A stretch of 64,000 nucleotides of DNA from Arthrobacter sp. StoSoilA2 (lineage in GTDB: Bacteria > Actinomycetota > Actinomycetes > Actinomycetales > Micrococcaceae): NCBI RefSeq assembly GCF_019977195.1, contig NZ_AP024643.1:4774001-4838000 (forward strand). The letters run 5' to 3'. Position 1 is the stretch's first letter, and every line of letters starts with the position of its first letter. The position numbers and the translations under genes are program-made. The notes under the pieces were generated by a model. The model saw only the letters and a list, made by a program, of their open reading frames with translations. It was not told where the DNA came from and made no database searches. Shown piece after piece: positions 7,267 to 16,059 of the stretch.

Positions 7267-9849
7267 TTGACTAACCAGGAGACCTTCAATCAGCCCGAAA
7301 CCCGGGTCATCGAACTGGACATAGAGGGCATGACCTGCGCCTCGTGCGTCAATCGGGTTGAACGGAAGCTCGGCAAGCTCGAAGGCGTCGAAGCCAGCGT
7401 CAACCTTCCCCTGGAATCAGCCCACGTCACCGTCCCAGCCACGGTGACAGACCAACAAATCGTGGACACGGTCAACGCCACAGGCTACAAAGCCAAAGTC
7501 CGCCAACCCCCAGCCCCCCACACCAGGGAACACCACAATCGTGGCGTTCAGGGTCACCAACCAAACTCCGTCACCGAGCTCACGAGTGACCTCCCAGATC
7601 ACAAGGACCACGCAAAAACGTCCACCAACAATGGACACGCGGCGCAGGCCGAACCGCCCCAAGCCACGGAACCCGGAACCGGACACGACCACAGTGATGC
7701 GTCCGGCGCCATGCGGCAGCATGCGTCCAAGGGAGGAACGACCGAGCATGCAGAGCATGGCGCCGGGGGCGTCACGCAAGGCAACCACGAGCATGCAGAG
7801 CATGGCACCGGCGGCTCCGCGCCAGCAGAGCATGCCGAGCACGCGAATCACACAGATCACATGTCGCACGGCCCAGCGGCGTCAACACTCCGCCCACGCC
7901 TGATCACGGCGGCGGTACTGACCGTGCCCGTCTTCGCGATTTCCATGGTTCCTGCCCTGCAGTTCACCAACTGGGGCTGGATTGTGGGTGCATTGGCGCT
8001 GCCTGTGGTCAGCTGGGCTGCGTGGCCGTTCCATAGGGCCGCCGCTATCAATGCCCGGCATCTCGCATCCACCATGGACACGCTCGTTTCCATCGGGGTG
8101 ATCGCGGCCTACCTCTACTCCGCGTGGCAGTTGTTCGCGGATCCCAGGATGACGGAGCACCCGGGCATGGAAAGCATGTCCGGTGGTGGGCTGTATTTCG
8201 AAGTCGCCGCCGTTGTCACCACATTTCTGCTGTTGGGACGGTACCTGGAAGCAAATGCGAAGGCCAAGGCCGGCGACGCTTTGAAAGCCCTCCTGAATCT
8301 TGGCGCCAAGGATGCCACGATTTTGGTGGACGGCCGGGAACAGAAAATACCTGCTGAAGAACTCCTGGTAGATGACGTCATCGTGGTCCGCCCTGGTGAG
8401 AAGATCGCGACCGATGGTGTGGTGATTGACGGCGCGTCCGCCGTCGATGCCTCTCTCGTGACTGGCGAATCTGTTCCGGTCGAGGTCGGTCCAGGGAGCC
8501 CTGTTACCGGCGCTACCATCAACACCTCAGGCCGCCTTTTGGTCCGGGCCACGAGGGTGGGTTCTGACACGACCCTCGCCCAGATGGGCCGTTTGGTCAG
8601 TCAGGCGCAGACCGGAAAGGCGCCAATCGCGCGGCTTGCGGACAGGATCAGCGCGGTGTTCGTGCCGATCGTGCTGGTGCTTGCGTTGGTGACGTTCGTT
8701 CTGTGGCTGTTCTTCTCGGGCGACCTCAACGCGGCGTTCACCGCTGCAGTTGCCGTCCTGGTGATCGCTTGCCCCTGCGCCCTTGGCCTCGCAACTCCCG
8801 TCGGGCTGTTGACCGGAACGGGCCGCGGCGCTCAGCTGGGCATTCTCATCAAGGGTCCGCAGGTGCTGGAGGACACCCGGCATGTGGACACCATCCTGCT
8901 GGACAAGACCGGCACCGTGACCAGCGGAAGGCTTGCCGTGGACCATACGGTCGCCCTCAATGGCCACTCCCGGGCAGCAGTCCTGACACTTGCCGGTGCG
9001 GTCGAGTCAGCCTCGGAGCACCCCATCGCCCATGCGATTGCGGAAGCAGCCAAGGAAGCAATGCCCGACGCCGGCGCTCTCCCCGGTGTGGATGGCTTCA
9101 GTTCCGCTCCTGGCGGCGGAGTCCGCGGAACCGTGGCGTTGGACGGGACTAAAAAAACGGTTGTGGTTGGGCGCTCGGGCTGGCTTGAGAAGAACGGCAT
9201 CGCCCTCGATGCCAGCCAGCGGGACGAGCTCGCAGCTCAGGAGAATAGCGGCGCAACTGCAATTTGGGTGGCTGTGGACGGTCAAGCTGCCGGAATCGTC
9301 AGCCTGAGCGACACCATCAAGCCAGGCTCCGCAGCTGCGATCCAGCGACTGAAGGATCTCGGTATCCGTCCGATGCTCCTGACGGGTGATAACGCCGCTG
9401 TCGCCGCCCAAGTAGCTGCCGCCGTCGGGATTTCCGCTGACGACGTGTTCGCTGGCGTCCTGCCGGAAGGCAAAGTCGACGCAGTCCGGAAGCTTCAGGC
9501 CTCCGGCGCAACGGTGGCAATGGCAGGCGATGGCGTGAATGACGCCGCTGCCTTGGCCCAGTCGGATCTGGGAATCGCGATGGGGTCCGGCACGGACGTT
9601 GCAATCGAAGCGTCTGACCTCACCGTGATGGGCAGCGACCTGGGCCAGCTCGTTCAGGCTATCGAGCTCTCCCGCAAGACGCTCTCCACCATCAAGACCA
9701 ACCTGTTCTGGGCCTTCTTCTACAACGCGATCGGCATCCCAGTGGCAGCCATCGGACTGCTCAATCCGATGATCGCAGGCGCAGCAATGGCGGCGAGCTC
9801 CGTGCTTGTCGTCGCGAACTCCCTGCGGCTCCGCTCATTCGGGAAGTAA
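7267..9849 (+). CDS. copA: Copper-translocating P1B-type ATPase with His-rich linker
   Basis: The 860-residue inner-membrane pump exports Cu(I). It has an N-terminal HMA domain (GMTCASC) and a linker at about residues 84-197 very rich in His, Glu and Gly, with HAEHG-type repeats. The P-type core follows: TGES at 399-402, the membrane metal motif CPC at 502-504, the phosphorylated Asp546 in DKTGT, HP at 585-586, and GDGVND at 754-759. The TTG start follows AGGAG with 5-nt spacing, and the csoR-copZ-copA order supports the assignment. The long His-rich linker is unusual and may buffer metal or add a second specificity. Confidence 0.93.
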   Translation: MTNQETFNQPETRVIELDIEGMTCASCVNRVERKLGKLEGVEASVNLPLESAHVTVPATVTDQQIVDTVNATGYKAKVRQPPAPHTREHHNRGVQGHQPNSVTELTSDLPDHKDHAKTSTNNGHAAQAEPPQATEPGTGHDHSDASGAMRQHASKGGTTEHAEHGAGGVTQGNHEHAEHGTGGSAPAEHAEHANHTDHMSHGPAASTLRPRLITAAVLTVPVFAISMVPALQFTNWGWIVGALALPVVSWAAWPFHRAAAINARHLASTMDTLVSIGVIAAYLYSAWQLFADPRMTEHPGMESMSGGGLYFEVAAVVTTFLLLGRYLEANAKAKAGDALKALLNLGAKDATILVDGREQKIPAEELLVDDVIVVRPGEKIATDGVVIDGASAVDASLVTGESVPVEVGPGSPVTGATINTSGRLLVRATRVGSDTTLAQMGRLVSQAQTGKAPIARLADRISAVFVPIVLVLALVTFVLWLFFSGDLNAAFTAAVAVLVIACPCALGLATPVGLLTGTGRGAQLGILIKGPQVLEDTRHVDTILLDKTGTVTSGRLAVDHTVALNGHSRAAVLTLAGAVESASEHPIAHAIAEAAKEAMPDAGALPGVDGFSSAPGGGVRGTVALDGTKKTVVVGRSGWLEKNGIALDASQRDELAAQENSGATAIWVAVDGQAAGIVSLSDTIKPGSAAAIQRLKDLGIRPMLLTGDNAAVAAQVAAAVGISADDVFAGVLPEGKVDAVRKLQASGATVAMAGDGVNDAAALAQSDLGIAMGSGTDVAIEASDLTVMGSDLGQLVQAIELSRKTLSTIKTNLFWAFFYNAIGIPVAAIGLLNPMIAGAAMAASSVLVVANSLRLRSFGK

Positions 9850-9930
9850 CCCATCCGCGTAGCAGCACAGGGCGCTCCGAGCTCTCAGAACGTCATGTGC
9901 TGCTGCGCAGTTTGAGGACTTGTGCCCGGG

Positions 9931-10203
9931 CTAAGCCGTCCCGAAGCGGACAGCAGCCCGGGCCTTTGCCTTGGCGGCTTCCTCGTCACGGTTCTTCGCC
10001 GGGCCATGGCTCACCAGCGAATCCAGCAAATGCTGCGTGATGTGGGCGATCTCGTGGACGGCCTCAGCGAAAGCTTCCTCGTTGGCTTTGGACGGTTTGG
10101 TGGAACCGCTGATCTTGCGCACGTATTGCAGCGCGGCGGCCTCCACCTCTGCCGACGTAGCGTGTGGTTCGAAGTTATGAAGAGTCCTGATATTCCGGCA
10201 CAT
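9931..10203 (-). CDS. DUF2277 family protein
   Basis: This 90-residue protein begins MCRNIRTLHNFEPHAT, the hallmark start of the DUF2277 family. The rest is alpha-helical and charged. No enzymatic motif is visible and the family has no established function. It is a single gene, convergent with copA. Confidence 0.8.
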   Translation of the reverse strand: MCRNIRTLHNFEPHATSAEVEAAALQYVRKISGSTKPSKANEEAFAEAVHEIAHITQHLLDSLVSHGPAKNRDEEAAKAKARAAVRFGTA

Positions 10204-10361
10204 AACCCCATGCTAACTATGGGCAGCGCTCCATGGGGAGGGGTGCCCATCGACGCCTTTTCGAATCACACGATAGGTTTTAGCTATTGGATCTTCCGGA
10301 TGAGCCGGAGGCCGCTGGGGATGCCGAAGAGCTCGGGTCCGAACAAATGAAGGAGAATCTC

Positions 10362-10625
10362 ATGGCTATTTGGGGTGCAGATGTTGATCAGCTTCGTCAG
10401 CTCGGTAACAAGCTGAAGGCTGGTGCCGAGAACATCGAGCAGCAGCGCTCACAGCTGAAGGGCGCCCTTGACGGCACCGACTGGAAGGGCCCGGACGCCG
10501 ACAAGTTCCGCGGCGAGTGGGACAGCCAGCACGCTTCCAACCTGAAGAAGGTTGCCGACGCCCTTCGCGAAGCCGGCGACCGCGCTCAGAAGAACGCTGA
10601 GCAGCAGCAGCAGGCTTCCAACTAG
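10362..10625 (+). CDS. WXG100 family (ESAT-6-like) protein
   Basis: The 87-residue helical-hairpin protein carries the central WXG turn as WKG in TDWKGPDA (about residue 42). Gln-rich residues are at the C-terminus. WXG100 proteins are usually substrates of type VII (ESX/EssC) secretion, but no secretion-apparatus gene or partner lies nearby. The ATG at 10362 follows AAGGAG with good spacing. A textbook terminator follows, so it is a monocistron. Confidence 0.88.
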   Translation: MAIWGADVDQLRQLGNKLKAGAENIEQQRSQLKGALDGTDWKGPDADKFRGEWDSQHASNLKKVADALREAGDRAQKNAEQQQQASN

Positions 10626-10635
10626 GACCGTTGGG

Positions 10636-10665
10636 AAACCCCGGACGCTACGGCGTCCGGGGTTT
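10636..10665 (+). terminator. Intrinsic terminator after the WXG100 gene
   Basis: A perfect 13-bp stem AAACCCCGGACGC with a TACG loop and complementary arm ends in a T-rich tract. It starts 11 nt after the WXG100 stop. Confidence 0.9.
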
Positions 10666-10697
10666 TCGCTTCTTAAGATCCAAACTCGAAGATGCCC

Positions 10698-11744
10698 TTA
10701 GTCCCGCGGGACCTTGGCGACGCGCCCCGACGGGACGGGTTCGACGTCGTTCGCGTGATCCAGGACGCGGGCCCGGGCAGCCTCCTCAGCGGTCCGGGCG
10801 GCCTTACGGTCACCTCGCAATTCGTCCACGCGGACCAAGACCACACCGCCCACAATCAGAAGCCCACCCAGCAACTGGATGGTGCTCGGCAATTCACCCA
10901 ACAGCAGCCAAGCCCAGATCACGGCGAACAGCACTTCCGTCAGGGACACGAAAGACGCCACTTTGGACCCCAGACTGCGTGCTGCCATGATGCCGGAGAC
11001 GTAGGCGAGGACGGTCGCGAGAATAACAAGCCCCACAGCTGACACCCACCAGGGTATGGTCCAGGGGCCCAGGGCCGTATCAGCGGTACTGAAAGTCATG
11101 GGGATCAACCCCACAGCACCCACCAGCCACATGACCAGCGCGCCCACCAGCAGACCGCCCGAGGCAAGCACGAGAGGAGGAAGGGTGTCGTTTTCCTTGG
11201 CTGTAATGAAGAAGTAGATCACCAGGCACACGGCGGCAGCCATGCCCCAGAGGACGCCGATGAAGTCCACCTTCACAGCGCCGGTGAGGTCGAGCACAAG
11301 GACTAGTCCACCCAACGAAAGCAATGCGCCAGCGGCGGTAAGGGCCCGAGGGCGGCGACGGCTGGCGATCCACAGCCACAGCACGATCATGACCGGCGCA
11401 AGGTATTCGAGCAGCAGGGCAACCCCCACGGACAACCGGGCTACTGCATTGAAGTAGAACAGCTGGCAACCTGCGACTCCGATGAGCCCAAACAGCAGGA
11501 TAGTCAGCCAGTTGTCCTTGAGCTGGTGCCAGCGGCCGCGAAGAACCACGACGCCGGGAATCGCCAGGATCAGCGCAGCACCGGTGAGTCGCACGGCAAC
11601 AGCAGCGCCAGGTGACCAGCCGGTTTCGAGCATGGACTTGGCGAACGAACCGGAGGTACCGAAAACCGCGGAGGAGAATAAAGCGATGCCGAGTCCTGAG
11701 GCCAGGAAACCTTTTGCATCAGCCTTCGTCTTTGTAGCTGACAC
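10698..11744 (-). CDS. EamA (DMT) family transporter
   Basis: The 348-residue protein contains about ten hydrophobic segments in two EamA repeats. The first half starts GIALFSSAVFGTSGSFAKSM and the second half contains the family pattern SLTEVLFAVIWAWLLLGE. It is an inner-membrane metabolite or drug exporter of unknown substrate. A charged tail rich in Arg/Glu follows the last helix. It is divergent from the CGNR gene over about 70 bp. Confidence 0.85.
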   Translation of the reverse strand: MSATKTKADAKGFLASGLGIALFSSAVFGTSGSFAKSMLETGWSPGAAVAVRLTGAALILAIPGVVVLRGRWHQLKDNWLTILLFGLIGVAGCQLFYFNAVARLSVGVALLLEYLAPVMIVLWLWIASRRRPRALTAAGALLSLGGLVLVLDLTGAVKVDFIGVLWGMAAAVCLVIYFFITAKENDTLPPLVLASGGLLVGALVMWLVGAVGLIPMTFSTADTALGPWTIPWWVSAVGLVILATVLAYVSGIMAARSLGSKVASFVSLTEVLFAVIWAWLLLGELPSTIQLLGGLLIVGGVVLVRVDELRGDRKAARTAEEAARARVLDHANDVEPVPSGRVAKVPRD

Positions 11745-11815
11745 AGCAGCCTCCTGTCAGGAGTAAAGTGGGCTTATGGTCATGACAGTACTCCCGAAAC
11801 ATGTAAGGAGTCAAA

Positions 11816-12364
11816 GTGCATTTTGCGCCTGACACCGAGATTGCACTACGCACCGTCGTTAATCTCGTCAACACAGCAGCCAACGGCGAGGATTCGCTGG
11901 CATCAGTAGAGGACCTCGACGCCTTTTTGGAGGCCGAAGAATTCTCGGGTTCGAGGACACATGACGAAGCAGAATTGCGCAGCGTCAAGCGGCTGCGTAG
12001 CGAGCTGGCATCACTCTGGGCCGCCGATGAGGACACCGCCGCAAAGACCGTGAACAAACTGCTCATAGACGCGCAGGCACTCCCGCAACTCGTCAAGCAC
12101 GATCACTGGGACTGGCATCTCCACGCCACTACACCCGAAGCACCATTGGCCGACCGCATGGGCACAGAAGCTGCCATGGCAATCATTGACGTCATCCGCA
12201 GCCAGGAAATGGATCGCATGCGTATTTGCGCCGCAGACGATTGCGATGCGGTGGTCCTGGACCTCAGCCGTAACCGCTCCAAGCTCTATTGCGACACAGG
12301 CAACTGCGCCAACCGTGCACACGTCGCAGCGTATCGGGCGCGGAAAGCGGCCGTGGGCGAGTAG
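11816..12364 (+). CDS. CGNR zinc-finger (ABATE-type) transcriptional regulator
   Basis: The 182-residue protein has the N-terminal ABATE-like helical region starting with TEIALRTVVNLVNTA. The C-terminal zinc finger has CAADDC and CDTGNCANRAHVAAYRAR, where the family CGNR is CANR. Such proteins are presumed stress-response or biosynthesis regulators. The GTG start follows AAGGAG. It is divergent from the EamA transporter and could regulate it. Confidence 0.82.
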   Translation: MHFAPDTEIALRTVVNLVNTAANGEDSLASVEDLDAFLEAEEFSGSRTHDEAELRSVKRLRSELASLWAADEDTAAKTVNKLLIDAQALPQLVKHDHWDWHLHATTPEAPLADRMGTEAAMAIIDVIRSQEMDRMRICAADDCDAVVLDLSRNRSKLYCDTGNCANRAHVAAYRARKAAVGE

Positions 12365-12454
12365 ATCTCCTCCCCGCGGAAAATGCAGGGCACCACTGCG
12401 GCCCCACTCTGCGAAAAAGCGCTCCCCCACCTGTAGTGAGGAAGCGCCGGAAGG

Positions 12455-12802
12455 TTAGTGGCCGCCGTCGGGCGTTTCAGCCTCGTCTGCAACGGAACCG
12501 GGAGCGGCGGGACCACCATGCCCGGGCCGCTTGGAGCTGAGGTTGACGCCAGAGCCCTTACCCAGGTGCTCGGCGTTTTCCTTGTGGCTCATGGAGAGCA
12601 TGGCAGCCACCACGAGGCTCACGATAAACGCGATACCAGCGCCGGTGAAGGCGAGGTCGAACCGCGGAGCGCGTGCGCTGCCGCCAGACGCGAAAATGAG
12701 CACGGCAACGAATGCCAGTACTGCGAAGAACGCGGAGAACATGAGGGGTCCCTTGACCGAGGTCCGCATCTTGCGCGGCTCTCCTGGTGTCTGGTCTGCC
12801 AC
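12455..12802 (-). CDS. Small membrane protein of unknown function
   Basis: The protein of about 115 residues has two hydrophobic helices, FSAFFAVLAFVAVLIFASG and a second near FIVSLVVAAML. They are followed by a basic, Gly/Pro-rich cytosolic tail ending ETPDGGH. GTG at 12802 is preferred because GGAGG lies 7 nt upstream; an ATG two codons earlier is too close to it. It is downstream of the DUF308-like and MATE genes on the same strand. No function can be assigned. Confidence 0.7.
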   Translation of the reverse strand: MADQTPGEPRKMRTSVKGPLMFSAFFAVLAFVAVLIFASGGSARAPRFDLAFTGAGIAFIVSLVVAAMLSMSHKENAEHLGKGSGVNLSSKRPGHGGPAAPGSVADEAETPDGGH

Positions 12803-12883
12803 GATCATTCCTCCAATGATGGCGGGCCTGTTCGGCTCCCCGCCGGTCTGCAAAAGTTCTACAACGAGTAGAACGTCCAGCTA

Positions 12884-13456
12884 CTAGTTTACGGCCTCCG
12901 GGGAAGCACCCGGCGCAGTGGCCTGGTTGCCCGTGTGAGCATCGTGCCGGAGCGTCAGCCCGGAGAGAATCCACAGCACACCGGAAAGGATCGCTCCGCC
13001 ACCGGCAACACCCAGAAGTGCGTGCGCGCCGAGCGATATGAAGAACGGCAACGCCACAGCAGTGCCCACAGCGATAACACCGGATACCAGCCAATCACGG
13101 GTCAACGAGTCGCGATTCCGCAGTGCGTGGACCAGTTCAAGAACGCCAAGTACCAGCAACGCGGCGGCGGTAGAAAGCGCGACGCCGGCATCTGACTGAG
13201 TGACCAACGCCCCCACACCGCCGATCGCGACAACCACCGGGACTGCCGCAGGCAGAACGCGCGAGACCCACAACGAACCCGCTGTTGCGAGCAGGTACAA
13301 GCCAACGGCCCAAGCCAGCACCTGCACCGAAGGCGATCCCCAGAAGATGGTGACCAGGCCGAACACCAACGCAACCACTGCCCGGGTCAGCACTGGTTTC
13401 CAGAGCCCGGGCACGGACGCAGGAGGTGTCTGGGAAGGAGTCGTGGGGAGAGTCAC
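12884..13456 (-). CDS. Multi-pass membrane protein (HdeD/DUF308-like)
   Basis: This 190-residue protein has about six membrane segments separated by very short loops, for example AVVALVFGLVTIFWG and the pattern WAVGLYLLATAGSLWVSR. This resembles the DUF308/HdeD fold. A Pro/Thr-rich head and tail flank the membrane region. It starts 10 nt after the MATE stop, so the two are probably cotranscribed. The function is unknown. Confidence 0.7.
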   Translation of the reverse strand: MTLPTTPSQTPPASVPGLWKPVLTRAVVALVFGLVTIFWGSPSVQVLAWAVGLYLLATAGSLWVSRVLPAAVPVVVAIGGVGALVTQSDAGVALSTAAALLVLGVLELVHALRNRDSLTRDWLVSGVIAVGTAVALPFFISLGAHALLGVAGGGAILSGVLWILSGLTLRHDAHTGNQATAPGASPEAVN

Positions 13457-13465
13457 GCATCCAGT

Positions 13466-14806
13466 TTAGTGCGAACCAAGCACTACCCATTTGTCCGTGC
13501 GCGCGCGCAGTCCCAAAGTGACCCCGCGCGCCAGCATGTAGCCCAGCGCAAAGACGACCCACAGCCACACCAGCCCCGCCGCGCCGTCGGGCCTGGTCAG
13601 GTGGACGGCCGTCAGGAGCGGCAAGTAGACCGCAAGATTCACGACGCCGGCAATCGCCAGATAGCGCGCGTCACCGGCACCGATGAGGACGCCGTCCAGG
13701 ACGAAGACGTAGCCGGCCAAAGGCTGTCCGACTGCAAGGACCCACAGGGCGACGGTCAATGCCTCACGCACACCGGCGTCGGACGTGAAGAGGTAGCCGG
13801 CCCACGGCGCAGCCACAGCGAGCAGCACGCCGGTTATCACCCCGAACCCCAGGCCCCAGCGGATCATGGTTCGCGTCAATACCCGGACGCGGACAGCATT
13901 TCTGGCGCCCAGTTCCTTGCCGATCAGGGCCTGCGCCGCGATGGCGAGCGCATCCAAGGCAAAGGCGAGGAACGAGAAAATGGTCATGGCCAGCTGATGG
14001 GCTGCGAGGTTCACGGCGCCTTGGGCAGTGACTACCAGGACTGTGGAGAGGATGGCGAGGCGGAGGCTTAGGGTACGCAGCATCAGCCATGAACCAACCT
14101 TTGTCATGGCCCGAATGCCATGCCAGTGGGGTTTGAGGGAGACACCATGCTGCCGGGCGTTCCGGCCAACCATCACCAGATACACAGCCGCCATGGCCCA
14201 TTGCGCAATGCTTGTGCCGATGGCCGAACCAGTAACGGACAGATCCAATCCGTAGACGAGGAACCAGTTCAGCGCGATGTTCAGCGCAAATCCTGCCGTG
14301 GCAACCACCAAGGGTGTCCGCGTGTCCTGAAGGCCGCGGAGCACGCCCGTGCCTGCGAAGATGAGCAACATCGCGGCCAGCCCGGGCATCGACCAGCGCA
14401 GGTAATCCACTGCGAACCCGCGAACCTCGCCCGTCGCGCCCATCAGGCCCACGAGCGGTTCAGCAGCGACAAAGCCGGCGACGGCGAGACCCGCACCGAG
14501 GATCAGAGCCAGCCACACGCCGTCGCGCCCTGCCGCCAAAGCCTTGCCGAGCTTGCCGTCGCCAATCGCCCGGGCGACTGCCGGCGTCGTCGAATATGCC
14601 AGGAAGACCATAAGTCCAACAGCAGTGTGCATCAGCGTGGATGCCAGCCCAACGCCGGCGAGCTGATCCACGCCCAGGTGGCCCACAATGGCGGAGTCAG
14701 CGAGGAGGAACAGCGGCTCGGCTATGAGCGCGCCGAACGCGGGTACTGCCAGGCGCAGGATCTCGCGGGCATTGGAACGAGTGGTGATGGTTGTGGTTTG
14801 AGGCAC
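13466..14806 (-). CDS. MATE family efflux transporter (DinF-like)
   Basis: The 446-residue protein has twelve predicted membrane segments and the MATE opening FGALIAEPLFLLADSAIVGH. The N-terminal half contains LAYSTTPAVARAIGDG. This is the DinF branch of cation-coupled multidrug exporters. It heads a minus-strand group with the DUF308-like and small membrane proteins. The start lies about 40 bp from a divergent gene, so promoters must be compact or overlapping. Confidence 0.88.
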   Translation of the reverse strand: MPQTTTITTRSNAREILRLAVPAFGALIAEPLFLLADSAIVGHLGVDQLAGVGLASTLMHTAVGLMVFLAYSTTPAVARAIGDGKLGKALAAGRDGVWLALILGAGLAVAGFVAAEPLVGLMGATGEVRGFAVDYLRWSMPGLAAMLLIFAGTGVLRGLQDTRTPLVVATAGFALNIALNWFLVYGLDLSVTGSAIGTSIAQWAMAAVYLVMVGRNARQHGVSLKPHWHGIRAMTKVGSWLMLRTLSLRLAILSTVLVVTAQGAVNLAAHQLAMTIFSFLAFALDALAIAAQALIGKELGARNAVRVRVLTRTMIRWGLGFGVITGVLLAVAAPWAGYLFTSDAGVREALTVALWVLAVGQPLAGYVFVLDGVLIGAGDARYLAIAGVVNLAVYLPLLTAVHLTRPDGAAGLVWLWVVFALGYMLARGVTLGLRARTDKWVVLGSH

Positions 14807-14848
14807 TAAACAAGCCTAGTCCGCTTGGGGGCAGGTAAATTTGGGGCC

Positions 14849-15433
14849 GTGTCACACAAGCATCCCGTTACAGTTTCCGTCGCCCGCACCATCCTTCCGG
14901 GGTACACCCGGCAAGCAAATGCCTGGGCACACGCTGGCCAGGAACTGGCGCGCGAGTGGCCCGGATATCTGGGCTCGGGATGGGTCCGGAGTGGGGCCGG
15001 CTCGAACGAATGGCACATGCTGTACCGGTTCGCCGATGCTGAAACGCTGCATGGATGGGAGCAGTCCGAGGAGCGGCGCTGGTGGATCGACAGCGCGCGG
15101 GAAATGATGGAGACCACGCGGGTTGAGCGGCGTACAGGCATCGAGGGCTGGTTTTCGCAGCCCGGCGATGCCTCCGTGGTTGTTCCGGAAACTGTGGTGC
15201 CACCGCGTTGGAAACAGGCGATCAGCATCTTCCTACCGTTCTTCCCTCTTAGTCTGTTGGCCAATTTCCTGCTGCACCCTTTGACGCTGGGCTGGCCGCT
15301 GGTGTTCCAGGTGCTGCTCAACATCGTCATCCTGACGCCGCTGATGACGTACATCTTCCTGCCCATCACGACGCGCCTCCTCCAGCCTTGGCTGCAGGCA
15401 AAACCACGTGGGTTGAGTCACGGAACTTCTTAA
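14849..15433 (+). CDS. Antibiotic biosynthesis monooxygenase-like domain fused to two membrane helices
   Basis: The protein is about 194 residues. The N-terminal ferredoxin-like ABM domain (HKHPVTVSVARTILPGYT to HGWEQSEERRWW) is followed by a linker and two hydrophobic helices, ISIFLPFFPLSLLANFLL and VFQVLLNIVILTPLMTYIF. The fused form is a recognised family of membrane-tethered ABM proteins of unknown role. The GTG at 14849 is a best guess with only a weak upstream GGGG; a TTG at 14825 is the alternative. Confidence 0.72.
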   Translation: MSHKHPVTVSVARTILPGYTRQANAWAHAGQELAREWPGYLGSGWVRSGAGSNEWHMLYRFADAETLHGWEQSEERRWWIDSAREMMETTRVERRTGIEGWFSQPGDASVVVPETVVPPRWKQAISIFLPFFPLSLLANFLLHPLTLGWPLVFQVLLNIVILTPLMTYIFLPITTRLLQPWLQAKPRGLSHGTS

Positions 15434-15473
15434 TTAGTTGACTCTTCAACTTATCTCCGGGAAGGTTGAAGGC

Positions 15474-15908
15474 ATGAACAAGTCCAGCTTGAGCACTACA
15501 GCCCTGACCGTCCTGCGCGTTATTGCAGGTTTTCTCTTCGCCGCGCACGGTTGGCAGAAGTTCAACGAATTCACCATCGCCGGCACCCAGGCCTCCTTTG
15601 CACAGATGGGCGTGCCGGGCGCTTCCGCAGTAGCCCCGGTTGTTGCAACCCTCGAGCTTGTGGGCGGCATCGCCTTGATCCTCGGGCTCCTGACCCGGGT
15701 GTTCGCGGCCCTCCTGGCCATCGACATGCTCGGAGCACTGTTCCTGGTTCACGCTCCGGCCGGCGTCTTCGTCGCCAACGGCGGATACGAGCTGGTCCTC
15801 CTCTTCGCCGGCGCCGCTTTGGCCCTCGCCCTGGCTGGAGCAGGCAAGATCTCCGCCGACAACGCCCTCTTCGGCCGCTCCGCCAGCAAGCTCCGCGTCC
15901 TCGCGTAG
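15474..15908 (+). CDS. DoxX family membrane protein
   Basis: The 144-residue protein has four membrane helices and the DoxX pattern VLRVIAGFLFAAHGWQKF near the start, followed by ATLELVGGIALILGLLTRVF. DoxX proteins are quinone-linked or accessory redox membrane proteins. No partner enzyme is adjacent. ATG at 15474 is chosen over upstream in-frame codons because it begins the family alignment. Confidence 0.82.
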   Translation: MNKSSLSTTALTVLRVIAGFLFAAHGWQKFNEFTIAGTQASFAQMGVPGASAVAPVVATLELVGGIALILGLLTRVFAALLAIDMLGALFLVHAPAGVFVANGGYELVLLFAGAALALALAGAGKISADNALFGRSASKLRVLA

Positions 15909-15927
15909 TTTGCCCCCAACCCCCGAT

Positions 15928-16059
15928 GTTCTCTCACATCCGAGCCTGAATAGCGGAACGCTCGCTCACTTTCGTCAAGAAAGTGAGCGAGCATCGGCGT
16001 TAAGGGGTCACGATGTGAGAGAACGTCGGCGCTTAAGGGTCACGATGTGAGAGAACGTC
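15928..16059. repeat. Cluster of inverted and tandem repeats
   Basis: GTTCTCTCACATC at 15928-15940 is the inverted copy of GATGTGAGAGAAC, which occurs twice (16012-16024 and 16044-16056) inside a 23-bp repeat of 32-bp period. Between them is a separate perfect 13-bp hairpin (GCTCGCTCACTTT, arms 15960-15972 and 15980-15992). The cluster sits between convergent doxX-like and aztD genes and can act as a bidirectional terminator. The repeat design looks like a dispersed intergenic element. Confidence 0.75.

Noticed and set aside
15928..16059. Repeat cluster considered as a CRISPR array
   Set aside because: Only two direct copies, a 9-nt interval and one inverted copy; no cas genes anywhere in the window.
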